A DNA stretch of 64,000 nt from Ulota crispa (GCA_963920765.1 OY987242.1:27056002-27120001); one strand, 5' to 3'; counted from the first letter of the stretch, positions 1 to 11,998 are shown. The notes: a model not told the origin generated them from the letters alone. Translations and numbers: made by a program.

Positions 1-148
1 GAGCCACTAAGATTTTTTCCCTTACAAATTTCTCCTCTCATGTGAGGACACGTGGACCAAAAAAACGCTCTGAGCTTGGTTTTAGGAGTACTCCTGAAAC
101 CTTCATAGTCCCACTTTGTAAGCATATTCCCAAATTAACAAATAACAC

Positions 149-490
149 GTTTTAGAAGAAATCATGCAGTAAGTGACTAGGTCACAACAACTACACAACA
201 ACTGAATGACTATATAATAATTATGTAACAATTACAAAAAACTCAATTACAATTGTACAATTGTTGTACAATTGTTGTGCAATTGTTGTGTAATTATTAT
301 GCAATTGTTTTATTTTTGGGCCTCATGAGATCAACCCCTAGTCTTTAGAAGAAAATATGCAATAAATGATTAGGTCACAACAACTACACAACAATTGAAT
401 GACTATACAACAACTATGTAACAAATACAAAAGACTCAATTACAATTGTGCAGTTATTGTGACTAGTGTTTTATTGGGCCTCATGAGGCC
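149..490. repeat. Diverged direct duplication, about 200-bp period
   Basis: Two adjacent copies share the order TTTAGAAGAAA, GGTCACAACAACTACACAACAA, GACTATA and CTCAATTACAATTGT, and both end near GGGCCTCATGAG. The first copy carries extra short ACAATTGTTGT units. It is non-coding and its origin is unknown. Confidence 0.7.
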
Positions 491-2740
491 ACCTTGTTAG
501 AAATTTAGCCAATGTGCTTGCCTCCTTTGGAGAACTCTCCATTCTTATAAGGGCACGCAAGTGATGTCAAAACAAAACAAAAAGCATTGATTGTGATCTA
601 ATTGTTTATTATGTGTTTTTCTTCTATTATATTGGCCCAAGTGTCCATTCCATGAACATTTAAGAACTTGGGTAGAGTTATGTGAACTCAATTTTTAACA
701 TATTTTCTCAAAGTTTTGAGAAGTGGTTGACTTTTCATTCTTATCAAGTTAAAATTAATTAATGAAATCCAATAGCTAGATTTATAAATATCCTACTCAA
801 AAGTTTTTGGGTGGCGTGAGTAGCTGTGCATGAGTCCCAAGCTCACAAGGATCTCCAATTGGCCACGATTCAGTCAAGAATCAAATAGAAGATATTCTTA
901 TTCTTCAGTTTCAAAATTTCAAGGGCTTTGTGTGGTTTGCAGACACCATGCTAGAAGGCTATATACTTGATGTTCCAATTGCAATGGAAATATAAGTGCG
1001 CATGTAAAGGGTGTTTTGAAAAATATCATGATGCTCTTGCAGATAAAGAGGAATGACATGTAACTCTCACTATCAATGTTCATTTGTTTCACAATAATAA
1101 TAAAATAGGAATATTATTTTTATTTTTCTACTCCTAATTAAATTGTTTATGCCTCAGTTTCTTTTAATTACTACAAGTTTACAAAGTTATATTTTTCATT
1201 CAAAAACCAAAGAGGTGCACATAGAATATAAGTTTGTGATTCAATTGAGATGTGTATATTAAAAGTGGAAGTTGGTTTAGAGAGGTGACATGCACTCACT
1301 TAGTAGAAATCATGAAGACCTTGTATACTAGAGAAAGATAAATAATTAGAATTGTATGCATTAATTATTTTTTCACTATGGAAATATTACAATTTGTAGA
1401 AGTTGACTGGACCAATCTTTTTACCATTTATAAGTAGAGTTATTGAATATCAAGGTATTTACAATATAAGAAATAAACAAATATATTATAAACTACATAT
1501 ATTAAATTAGTAGTTAGTACAACTAAAATATTATAAACATTGAATACCATACTTTGTTAATTTAGGAAAAATATGTATTTTTTTTAGACTTTTCAAATTT
1601 ATTTTGTTAGAAGACTTTTGATAATTTAAAGTATTTATTTTAATAATTTTTAAAAAATCTTACATAAAGAATAAAATATCTTGGAGGAATCACTAAGAAC
1701 CTAACTTCATATCATGAAAATATTCTTATTAACAAAAAAATCAATGTTCTTACGATATATTTCAAAAAGACTTTTTCCCAATTCAACAAAATACGGTGTT
1801 AATTTAATTTGAAGAGGTAATAAGTAGAGATATTTAATATTTTTGTAACCTATTAGTAATAAAGATAACAAATTTTCAATATATATGAGTAGTTCAAATC
1901 AATAATATCCTTATAAATGAAATAAATTTTCAAAATTTAAAAGAATATTTTCAAAACAAAAAATCTAATACGTAAATTTTTAAATAGAAAGCTCAAAAAA
2001 TTAGTAAACACAAAAGCAAATAAAAATATTAAAAACACCTCAAAATATAAAAAAACATCATATAATATAATTGTGTAAGTATAAAATTAAACTTACATAT
2101 ACTTATACAAAATAATAAATAATGCATGTTTTACAAAATCAAAATATACATTTTGTTCTATTCTAGAAATAACACCTTTAATTTTAGATTGCATATCTTT
2201 GAGTTGCAAAATCACCTTGTCTTGTTTCTTAACTCTAATGTATTATTTTTGCTTATCAATCTTAGCATCATTTCCTTCAGTTTTGCTGTAAAATGTAACC
2301 AATTTAGAAAAACAAAGTTAGAAAAACATCTCTTCCAATATTGTATAATAATGCACTAGTATACTATCCATCGTACTGATGGGATTATGCCCCCACCCTC
2401 TATCCTCGTGCCCCTTATTATCGTGCTCCCCTATTCTCATGCCCCCATCTCCCAATGGCCCCTATCCTTGTGCCCTCTTTTGGCCGAGAGAAAGTTGTGG
2501 TGCAACTGCCAATGACTTGTTGATAAGTTCTAGTAAAGCAGATAAAAGAAAGTTAGAGATAATTTCACTTTATTCCATTTATAAATTACTTTATTCCATT
2601 TATAAATTTTTGATACTGGTCATGCCCAACCCTAATTGGTTGACCATCATTTTCTATTTCCAAACCCAATCATGCCCAACCCTAACTGACTAACATTGTA
2701 TTCAATTATATATAGAGATTTTCAATAATTAATTATTATA
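491..2740. other. AT-rich intergenic DNA, no gene seen
   Basis: I see no conserved protein, RNA gene or clear transposon end. The reading frames here are short and of biased AT-rich composition. A pyrimidine-rich patch at about 2380-2480 with CCTCGTGCCC units resembles the complement of the GA-rich array at 8.3-9.8 kb. A short direct repeat containing CATGCCCAACCCTAA lies at about 2620-2690. Confidence 0.5.
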
Positions 2741-4720
2741 ATTAAAATTATATGTTAGGGTTATGATAACATTAAGGCCAATTGCCTAACTGAGTTTCTT
2801 ATCTAATGTACAATTTTTGTATCAAAGTTATTTTATCTACTATTAACAAATAAACTCTTTGTATATAATTGTCATATTTTTTAATATTAGAGTTTTTCTA
2901 TATAGGATAAAAAAACAAGAAGGCCAATTGCCTAAATGTTTCTTATCCAATGTAAAATTTTAATATCAAAATTACTATATTTACTATTAAAAAAATCCTA
3001 ATATATAACTATCATATTATTCAATATTTAAGGTTTTCTACATGGGATAAAAATACATGAAGCCATTGCCTAACTGAAGTTTCTTATCCTAAGTAGATTT
3101 TTTTTATCAAAATTATTTTATTTACTATTAACAAAGAAAAAATTAATATGTAATTGTCATATTCTTTAACATCAAATGTTTTTTATATGGGATAAGAAAT
3201 CATGAAAGCGAATTGCCTAATTGAGCTACTTATCCAATGCACAATTTTAATATCAAAATTATTGTATCTACTACTAAAAAACACCTAATATATAACTATC
3301 ATATTATTTAACATTAAAGGTATTTTACACAGTATAAAAATACATGAAGCCATTGCCTAATTGAGATTCTTATCCAATGCCCACATAGCATGTTGTGGGA
3401 AGATATAAATTAACCTTGTGACTATATGGATAGCTATACGTGAACTGGGCCTTAGAGCTAGAACAACCAATTGCCTAACTGAGTTTCTTATCCAATGTAC
3501 AATTTTTGTATCAAAATTATTGTATCTATTATTAAAAATAATAATCCTAGTATATAACTGTGATATTATTTAATATTTAAGGTTTTCTACATGGGATAAG
3601 AATACATGAAGCCATTGCCTAATTGAGCTTCTTATCCAATGTATACATTTTGTATCAAAATTATTTTATCTACTATTAACAAAAAAATCTTAGTATATCA
3701 TTGTCATACTTTTAGCAATAAAGGTTTTCTACATGGGATAAGAAATCATTAATGCCAATTGCATAACCAAGTTTCTATCCTATGCCCACACAGCATGTTG
3801 TGGGAAGATATAAATTGACCTTGTCACTGTATGGATAACTGTACGTGAACTGGACCCTAGAGCTGGAATAGCTGCAAGTGGATTTGTTGGCGCCGGAATA
3901 TGTACACCATATTTTTTGCTCCTTGCTCTCCCCCTCTTGGCTTGTAAGAGTCTACCTCTCCCATGCACATAAGATCTAGCAAAATCATGTGTTTGCTAGA
4001 CTATGGGTCTAGGGAATACTGTTGTGGAAGGGGGAGCATGAGGGGGATGCTCATTGTCCCCTTTGTTTCCTCTTGTTGCTGCTCTTGTAATGTAACCACA
4101 CATGATAGGGCAACGTGAAAACAAAAATGGCAAGAAAAAGAAACGTTGAAAACAGGGTTAAAAATGAGCATACCGGGTGGTACAGGGCCCACTTTGTACC
4201 AAAGTTATTTTGTCTACTATTAAAAAAGAATGTTTTAATATATAATTGTCATTTGTTTTAATATTAAAGGTTTTTTACACAGGATAAGAAAACATTAAGG
4301 CCAATTGCCTAACTGAGTTTCATATCTAATGTACAATTTTTGTATCAAAGTTATTTTATTCACTATTAACAAATAAACTTCTAATATATAATTGTCATAT
4401 TTTTTAATATTATAGGTTTTCTACATGGGGATAAAAAAACAAGAAGGCCAATTCCCTGATTGAGTTTCTTGTCCAATGTACAATTTTAATATCAAAATTA
4501 TAGTATCTACTATTGAAAATTTAAAAGCTTAATATATAAGTGTCATATTATTTAACATTAAAGGTTTTCTACATGGAATAAGAAAACATGAAGCCAATTG
4601 CGTAATTGAGTTTCTTATTCTAAGTAGAATTTTTGTACCAAAATTATTTTATCTACTATTAACAAATAAACTCCTAGTTTTTAATTGTCAAAACATATAA
4701 AAAAGAACATTATGTTTTGC
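2741..4720. repeat. Tandem array, about 145-bp unit, 11 diverged copies
   Basis: The anchor AATTGCCTAACTGAGTTTCT, with variants, recurs near 2778, 2924, 3064, 3210, 3350, 3468, 3612, 3754, 4302, 4447 and 4594. It is usually followed by TTATCCAATG, then TATCAAAATTATT and TCTACTATTAAC. Two units (about 3375-3470 and 3780-3875) carry an extra block beginning GCCCACAYAGCATGTTGTGG and ending near TGAACTGG, which indicates a higher-order repeat. A 400-bp GC-richer interruption lies at about 3870-4200. No coding frame runs through it. Confidence 0.85.
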
Positions 4721-4779
4721 ATAGAGAAAGCGTACCTGTCTGTCAAAGAAGAAATGAATTGGCACCAACGGATGAGGAG

Positions 4780-5300
4780 CAGCGTACATGGAGCTGCAGA
4801 GAACAAATTGGCACTAGTGGATGAGGAGGAGGGTGAAGAGCGAGCGAGGGGGTAGAGTGAGGGGGAGTAGCGGGGAATGAAAAATAAGGGTTTTGGGTTT
4901 AAAGATGTGACGTCTTCTCATTGGAGGGGATTAGACAATGATTTTCATCCAGTTATCTATTCTGTTCATTTTTCTGCTATAGTTCATTATGGCTTCTTCC
5001 CTTCCCTTCCCTTCTTTTTGATTGATTGGTATGGAGTATGTGCTTGGTATCATAAAAGTATAATTACACTCTAGTCCATTGTCATTTCTTTCTTTTTTTT
5101 TTACTTGGGATTGGTTCAAAATTTGGCAAAACTCAACTTTACATAGGATCTTATGTCAATTGAATTTAAAAACCTTGAGTAATGGCAAAGTTGGATCAAA
5201 ATTTAGTTTAGATATGTGGGGACGGACATTTTTTGACACAATTTTTTGTATAATATAAATATTTAAGCATTAAAAAAATGAAGCTATAGAGTTAAAAACC
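4780..5300. repeat. Dispersed repeat, copy 1 (partner at 11126-11530)
   Basis: The segment from GGGTTTAAAGATGTGAC (about 4890) to AATGAAGCTATAGAG (about 5290) is repeated in direct orientation at 11126-11530. Shared landmarks include ATGGAGTATGTGCTTGGTATC, CTAGTCCATTGTCATTTC and AACCTTGAGTAATGGCAAAG. It is preceded by a short GA-rich stretch (about 4785-4875) like the array at 8.3-9.8 kb, so the GA array and this repeat may be parts of one element. Confidence 0.8.
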
Positions 5301-5624
5301 CAGGTGGATCACTTATTGCATTTTAGAATTTATGTGCGGTATAGTACAGCAAGGGTTTTATTTGTTTGGGATAAAAATTATAACAAACTTACAAATAAAG
5401 TAGAATACACTCAAAGTACTAAATCCAATATAAATATTATATCTACACTACAAATTTGGGGCATGACTTTTTTTTTACAACTAGTATAGGGGCACAAGAT
5501 TTGGAAGTATCCTATGCACAAGATTGTATCTAGTGGGTGTACAAAGCTAGTTGAGTTAAAGAAATCGTATCTACTTACAAGTCATTCCCTCAAAAATATC
5601 CATGAGATGATTAGTGGGAATTAC

Positions 5625-6977
5625 CTAAAGAGATAATGGCAAAAGCTCACTATCCATGCTAGTCTTCATAGCTAGCTTTGCAGCATAGCTCAATTTTCTG
5701 GCCATTTAAAAAAAATGTATGCCCTGGCGGATGTTGCCAATTTTTTTGTACTGTCACAAGCGAAGCAAATATATACTCAAAACTTTGTGCAACATGCTCC
5801 ATGAGACTCACCAGGTTCGCGAGGTTCATCAAAGTCTCAAAAAAGTTCAGCAACTTACTTCTTGGGTCAAGAATAACATAAAAGCCATTTCTGATAAATA
5901 TAGTGATTTTATTACTCCATACCTCTTGAGCCAGTTGAAAGGCACCCGCCGCATTTCCAGATGAAGACATGACCTCAGCAGCTGCATCAAAATCCTTCTG
6001 GTAGCAATGCACTCGAACCAAAGAGCATACATCCCTAACCTGCAGGATCCCCGCGTAAACCTCATCAACACCAAATAGGACAAACTCACACCAGGCCAAT
6101 CCATCATGGCATTCCACCAATTCACAAAATCCCCTGACCTATGTCAAGTATATCAAACAAGCTTGTATGTTTCTCAAGCTGTCTAAAAAGATTTTTGCTT
6201 GTTTTGAATCCGATTCAAGACTTGAGATAAAACTTTGAGCCATTGCTATTGAACAATGGTTTTGCACTATTTACACTGTAAAGTAACCCCTAATATGACA
6301 ACCATTTGATGCTTAGCATTTCACTTGTGTCAAGCCGCAGGTAAGAAAAAATGAAGACTAACTTACAGCACTGTAATACTCAACAGCTTCTGACAAGAGG
6401 TCGTTGGCTTCACAAAAATGGACCCACCAACATTGCAATTCAAGATTGGAGCTATTATCGATGTAATCTTGCAACTCTTTGACTTGCTGGGCGGCATAGA
6501 ACATTCGTGGGACTTCTTATCTGCATACTGCAAAAAGATAATTATAATCATACAATTTGAAGAGACAAGTGCTGAGTTTGGATCAAGCGTTTTTTACGTT
6601 TCTTGATATTCTCTAGAGAAACTTGAAATATATTACTTGTGCGTTCTTGAAAGCTCAAAGTGATGTATGGCATCCTTGTATTTTCCTCGTGCTTCTAAGT
6701 ATTTTGCATAAGAGTGGTGTGTGTTTTTGAGGTGCACGCAATCATATTTTGTAGCTACTTCTAGTGCCTTATTCCATTCACAACAAAGCTGCAAATTAAA
6801 GAAACATGGAGCTTAGAAAACTTCACATCTACAAACCTTCAATATCTGCGATATGTGTTTCTTTATAATAATTTGTTTATAAATACAATACCATACTTGG
6901 TGTAGTTGATTGAGCAGATCATATCATTTACAATTTTTGTAGAGTTGCTTCGCATTATCAACAGAAAGTCCTTTCAG
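5625..6977 (-). pseudogene. IFT140-like relic (intraflagellar transport complex A)
   Basis: IFT140 is an IFT-A subunit needed for retrograde transport in cilia and flagella. Five consecutive exons can be read on the minus strand with GT-AG sites and matching phases: 6977-6897, 6788-6637, 6520-6367, 6039-5923 and 5750-5625, about 210 codons. They correspond to the TPR-like middle of IFT140 in the expected order: YDLLNQL; VHLKNTHHSYAKYLEA; EVPRMF with CWWVHFCEAN; LVRVHCYQ with AAEVMSSSGNAAGAF; IGNIRQGIHFF and MARKLSYAAKLAMK. Four in-frame stops break it: TGA at 6926-6924 where the family has Arg, TAA at 6519-6517, TAA at 5708-5706 and TAG at 5627-5625. The N-terminal WD40 propellers and the C-terminal part are not found, so this is a truncated relic rather than an intact gene. 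Family assignment is from remembered conserved motifs. I am fairly sure of it. Confidence 0.82.
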
Positions 6978-7380
6978 CTAAATTGTAGGTATTAAAGCTC
7001 TTTGACACAACAAGAGCTTCAAAGGTGTCTTGTCAACAAAAACCAAACTTACCAATGCAAAAGTCAGAATCAACTCACGAAAAAAGCTTCAAAGCTTCCG
7101 TTCAAGCAACAATTTCCAAGTTGAACTCAGTAAATGGCAGCAAATGTGGAGTCCCGACAGCAATATATGTTAAGAGTGGAGAAGCAATGGAAAGCAATTC
7201 TCACCTTGGGTGCTATGCCTTGTACTTTCGCTTAAAATCTTGGTTCAAAGTGCCTTCCTTTTAAGTCCGGACCATATCTACCGTAGACATGGAAAAAAAA
7301 AGTTTGAAAAAGGCGGTTGACATTCTTCAAATCTTGTCCAAAGAATGTAGAACGTTGTTGGTTCAAGGGCAATGGCAATC

Positions 7381-8079
7381 TCAATCGATGTAGTAGTGTG
7401 AGATATCGTTCCACTCATTTGAGCAAATGGTTGCTCTCCGTAGGGTTTTCAAAAGAGCAAACTCTTTTGGTCCAATTGGCAATTGGACTCCAAAAGCCGT
7501 TAGATTAACCAAATTTTGCTTTAGAAACATCTCACCGTCGTTTGATAACCAATGCAACCTTTGAGCAGTATCCAACATCCACTTCCCGCAAGCCTTATAA
7601 AAGGCATTCAAAACCAAATCCCCAAAAGCACGCAAGGCATGTGACATGCCTTGGTGTACAAACAAGGTGGAATATATTACCTTGTCCTCTAATTCTCTCC
7701 CACGTTGAGTCAACAAGGCAGTTGCGGCAGCCTCCGTGGCAACCTTGGCCTTTACGACTAAAACTTTAGCTCGTAGTGCTAATAGGACATCAACCTCCGC
7801 TTTGCTCTCAAGGTATACTGACTGCTGTGAGGAGAATGCCTCCAACCCCAACCACTCACTAAGGGGGCGTATGACTACTATGGCATTCTTGCTTGCCATT
7901 ATTTGTACCTCTACAACATCCACCTTCTTCACAGATCCAAGCCTTGAAAGTTGCCCTACCCTAGCGCTCATGTGTTTCTTCACGTCTTTGTGTTTCCGTT
8001 TGTGCGAGCTTCCTACGCTCTTTTTCTTGAAGTCTTTGTTCCACTCCATTGAGAAATGTTTAGGTGGAAAAGAAGCCAT
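7381..8079 (-). CDS. Unrecognised 232-codon ORF
   Basis: One uninterrupted frame starts at an ATG (8079) and ends at TAG-side position 7381. The N-terminus is basic (KRKHKDVKKH around residues 28-37). A central alanine/leucine/valine-rich helical stretch follows, then an ordinary-looking C-terminal region with two tryptophans. I recognise no family. It lies just upstream of the IFT140 relic on the same strand and could be a transposon-borne gene, a chance ORF, or an exon of a longer gene. DNA between 6978 and 7380 holds broken frames and one possible donor (GTAAGT at about 7045) but no exon I can assign. Expression and function are unknown. Confidence 0.35.
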   Translation of the reverse strand: MASFPPKHFSMEWNKDFKKKSVGSSHKRKHKDVKKHMSARVGQLSRLGSVKKVDVVEVQIMASKNAIVVIRPLSEWLGLEAFSSQQSVYLESKAEVDVLLALRAKVLVVKAKVATEAAATALLTQRGRELEDKVIYSTLFVHQGMSHALRAFGDLVLNAFYKACGKWMLDTAQRLHWLSNDGEMFLKQNLVNLTAFGVQLPIGPKEFALLKTLRRATICSNEWNDISHYYID

Positions 8080-8344
8080 CCTGAATACATTTCATCAAAA
8101 TGAAAACCTAAATACAAATAAATAAAAACACCTACAAGAATAACTAGTTTTTAACATTAGAAAAAAAGGTTTAAGAAGCTTCAAAAAAAGGATTTGAGAA
8201 GCCAAAAAAAAGGGTTTAAAAAAACAGTGCCATAAGGAGAAGAGATGAGGTAGAAGAACTGAAAAGCAAATTTGAGTGGAGGTACCTGTATTTATAAGAT
8301 GGTACAGTTGAACCTCGATATAAATCCAACTTTTTATACAACAA

Positions 8345-9790
8345 AAGGCAAAGTGAAAAAGACACGAGAGGAGAGAGAAGAGAAAAGCAGAGAGGAGAGA
8401 AGAGAAGAGAGGAGGGAAGAGGAGAGAAGAGGAGGGGGTTTTAGAGTTTAGAGTTTAAGGATTTGCCAGAATGAGGACGAGGGGGAAGAGCGAGGGGAAA
8501 GATAATGAGGATGAGGGAGAAGAGCGAGGGCACCGAGGAGGAAGAGCGAGGGGAAAGAGAATGAGGACGAGGGGGAGGAGCAAGGGCACCGACGGGGGGA
8601 GGATTTTTAAGGTTTAGGGTTTAAGGATCTGCCAGAATGAGGACGAGGGAGAAAAGCAAGGTCATTGAGGGGAAAGAGCAAGGTCACCGAGGAGGAAGAG
8701 CAAGGGAGAAGAGAATGAGGACAAGGGAGAGGAGCGAGGGCACAGACGAGGGGAGGATTTTTAGAGTTTAGGGTTTAAGGATTTGCCAGAATGAAGATAA
8801 AGGGGAAGAGCGAGGGAGAAGAAAATGAAGACAAGGAGGGGGGGGGGGGAGCGAGGGCACCAAGGAGGAAGAGCAAGGGAAAAGAGAATGAGGACAAGAG
8901 GGGCGGAGCCAAAGAACCGACGAGAAAGAATAAGGGGGAAGAGAATGAGGACGAGGGGGAAGAGCGAGGGCACCCATGAGGATAGGATATTTAGGGTTCA
9001 GGGTTTAAAGATTTGCCAGAATGAAGACGAGGGGGAAGAGCAAGGAGAAAGAGAATGAGGATGAGGGGGAGGAGTGAAGGCATCGACGGGGAGAGGATTT
9101 CTACGGTTTAGGGTTTAAGGATCTGTCAGAATGAAGACAAGGGGGAAGAGCGAGGGCATCGAGGGGGAAGAGCGAGGGGGCAGAGTGAGGGGGAAGAGAA
9201 TGAGAACAAGGAGGAGGAGCGAGGGCACCGACGGGGAAGAGCAAGGGGGGAGAGAACAAGGACAAGGGAGAAGAGCAAGGGCACCAAGGGGGAAGAGTGA
9301 GGGAGAAGAGAATGAGGACAATGGAGAAGGGGGAGGGTACCAAAGGGGAAGAGCAAGGGGGAAGAGCGAGGAAGAAGAGAATGAGGATGAGGGGGAGGAG
9401 CAAGGGGGAAGAGAATGAAGACAAGTGAGAGGAGAGATTGCATCGATGAGGGGAGGATTTTTAAGATTTAGGGTTTAAGGATTTGCTAGAATGAGGACAA
9501 GGGGGAAGAATGAAGGGGAAGAGTGAGGGGGAAGAGAATGAGGACAAAGGGGAGGAGTGAGGGCACTGATAGATAAGAGAATGAGGACGAGGGAGAAATG
9601 CAAGGGGGAAGAACAAGGGGGATGAGAATGAGAACAAGGGAGAAGAGCGAGGACATTGAGGTGGAAGAGAATGAGGACGAGGGAGAAGAGCAAGGGCACC
9701 GAGGGGGAAGAGCAAGGGGCATCAAGCGGGAAGAGCAAAGGGGAAGAGCTAGGGGGAAGAGAATGAGGACAAGGGGGAGGAGCGTGGATT
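8345..9790. repeat. GA-rich, strand-asymmetric minisatellite array
   Basis: The plus strand is almost pure purine for 1.4 kb. Basic units resemble GAGGACGAGGGGGAAGAGC and GAGGGCACCGA. A spacer with TTTAGGGTTTAAGGATTTGC followed by CAGAATGA recurs near 8452, 8624, 8770, 9003, 9114 and 9473, giving irregular higher-order units. Long opposite-strand frames of repetitive Ser/Pro/Leu composition are by-products of this bias and are not called as genes. Such mirror-like purine tracts can form triplex or G-quadruplex structures (known chemistry, not shown here). Confidence 0.9.
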
Positions 9791-10050
9791 CCATATATGT
9801 TACTAACGTACATACTAAGAGAGTTCTCTGTGCAGATCAAGTTGTGAGGGTTTGTTGCATTCTATATATGACGATGGCAAGAATCAGCGGTCATGCCAGA
9901 GTGGTGGTGGTCTATTTTGTTGTTTCATTTGCTCTTCTGGAACTTTGTGAAGCTGCTCATGCCATCATTGAGGGTTAGGGGAGTAGTATTAATCAAAAAC
10001 TACTACTGGACAAGCTTGGTGTAGAACATTAGTAATCAAGAATCTGTGAA

Positions 10051-10466
10051 GGGAATTGATATGTGTACTACACCCTTTGAACTACTGCACCACATCCCCG
10101 AGGTAAATTTTAGATTTCTACCATCAAAAAGCTGAATTTGAAGATTTGGAATTCAGATTTGGACTTAAGGACCATGATTTAGTTTAGAACCATAAAAAAA
10201 GTTGCAATTCAACAACACCAAATGAAAAAGTTTAGCTAGGGAGAAAAGTGTTACTTTTACTTTTGTTTATAAAAAAAAGATAAGCTTTTTCATTGGGTGT
10301 TGTTGAATTGCAACTGCTTTTTTATAGTTCTAGACTAAATCATGGTTTCTAAGTCCAAATTTGAATTTAAAATTTTCAAATTGAGCTTTTTGATGGTAGA
10401 AATCCAAAACTTACCCATGGGGTGTGGTATAGTAGTTCAAAGGGTGTGGTACATATATCAATGCCC
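10051..10466. mobile_element. Foldback MITE family F, copy 1
   Basis: The element is one imperfect inverted repeat over its full 416 bp. The left end GGGAATTGATATGTGTACTA pairs with the right end read in reverse, GGGCATTGATATATGTACCA. Arms continue through TTTGATGGTAGAAATC, CATGATTTAGT and GTTGCAATTCAACAACACC to a short loop near 10235-10275. Two relatives lie at 56428-56840 and 56872-57247. It has no coding capacity. It would fold into a long RNA hairpin if transcribed. Confidence 0.88.
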
Positions 10467-11125
10467 ATCTTTGAAATGTTCCATTTGTGCTTGATCACAG
10501 TGCCACAGGTAGCTGCTTACATACTATAATTCAAATGGGTGCAATTTTATATCATCGGATTCGATGAAGAGCATTGGGTGTAATTGTCACAAGGTAAAAA
10601 GAAATTGAATTATACAGAGCTACCACATGACCTATTGGAAAGAGAGGCCCAAGTTGCACATTCAAGGTTCAAGAGTGAGGGAAGTCCTAAACCTTAAAAT
10701 CCTTCTATAATTTTGTAGACCTAACTAACATATGGAGGATGGAGGTTGTATTGAGGACAGAGCTTGGCAATTGGAGAAACAACTGGATACGCCAGCTCGG
10801 ATCTACTACAAGTACAAAGGTGTCATGTTGGGTAAGAGTACATTTAATTGAAATAGAGTATGTTCACACTTGGTGTTAGGAGGGATATTAGCAATATGAA
10901 TCAGTCTAAAGGCGTGCCCAAATGCATCTAATTTTTCTTTGCTACTACCACTCTTAACACCAATTATGAACATACCCGAAGACAAGAAAAGAAACTTGAA
11001 CTATATATAAGATCATAAATTAGGGTTTGCTTGAGGTAACGAAGACTTCATCCAAAGGTGCATTCCTAAGAACCCAATTTCAACAACCTTCCTCCAAAAC
11101 AAAGCTTGTTTCTCTATTGCCATGT

Positions 11126-11530
11126 CTTAGGGTTTAAGGATGTGACTTTTTCTCACACAGGGGCTTAGATGACAATTTTCATCCAGTTTACTATTTTGTT
11201 CATCCTTTTGTTATGGTTCCATCCTAACTTCTTCCCTTCCCTTTGATTGATATGGAGTATGTGCTTGGTATCATGAAAGTCTAATTATACTCTAGTCCAT
11301 TGTCATTTCTTTCTTTTTTTAACTTGGGATTGGTTCAAAAGTTGGCCTAACTTGACCTAACTTTACTTTATGTAGGATCTTATGTCTATTGAATTTAAAA
11401 ACCTTGAGTAATGGCAAAGTTGGACCAAAATTTAGTCTAGAATTGTGGGGATGGACATTTTTTGACACAGTTTCTTATACATTATAAAATTTTAAGCATA
11501 AAAAAAATGAAGCTATAGAGGTTAAAACCG
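11126..11530. repeat. Dispersed repeat, copy 2 (partner at 4890-5290)
   Basis: It starts TTAGGGTTTAAGGATGTGAC and ends AATGAAGCTATAGAGG, matching 4890-5290 with moderate divergence and small indels. Both copies begin with the GGGTTTAA-RGAT motif that also heads each higher-order unit of the GA-rich array, so all three probably derive from one element. Confidence 0.8.
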
Positions 11531-11623
11531 TGATTGTAGGAAATGGCAAAAATTGTTGAGCTATTGTGGTAGTTATTCTAGCAATTGTAAACAATAATGT
11601 CTCACAACAATAGGGATAAAATG

Positions 11624-11998
11624 TTAACCCTTAAATGTGCAAAAGGCCCTTTGCGACCAATACACTACAAGGTATTTTTCTTGTATTTGGAATGGATCCA
11701 CACCTCTATTACATTTGAGATCAGCAAAGAAGCAACGTATCTACTATGGCCTTGGGTTGTTTAACCCTTGAAGGGCCTAAATGCCCTTTGCGGCCGTATG
11801 TATGATTGTATGTATAGACATATTTGAGCAACTTTGAGGGCTTTTCAAAAAAATTATGCACCCGCCATCATACAACCCTTCAATATGTATGATTGTAACA
11901 ATTAATTTCTAACTGATTCAAATATCTGAATATTGGTTACAACCGTATTTGGTACTGTAGCTCGAGAGCCCAAGGGCCCTTCAGGCGTTAAGGGTTAA
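11624..11998. mobile_element. Two adjoining short TTAA-flanked MITEs
   Basis: The first (about 11624-11764) runs from TTAACCCTTAAATGTGC to TTAA and matches the 5' and 3' parts of repeats at 24929-25156 and 28142-28376 (CTTGTATTTGGAATGGAT). The second (11761-11998) runs from TTAACCCTTGAAGGGCC to the inverted end GGGCCCTTCAGG...AAGGGTTAA. They share the TTAA between them. They are non-coding. Confidence 0.65.

Noticed and set aside
5659-6120. Single 153-codon minus-strand ORF as one exon
   Set aside because: It reads through two introns. Only 6039-5923 inside it matches IFT140, and the matching part of the next exon is in a different frame.
5625-6977. Nuclear U-to-C RNA editing restoring the IFT140 stops
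   Set aside because: Such editing is known from plant organelles, not nuclear genes. The relic also lacks most of the gene, and a Trp-type stop in the Tc1 relic fits ordinary deamination.
9101-9840. Long minus-strand ORFs rich in Ser, Pro and Leu, and plus-strand ORFs rich in Glu, Gly and Arg
   Set aside because: They are by-products of the purine-only repeat. All frames are open because the array lacks stop-forming bases.
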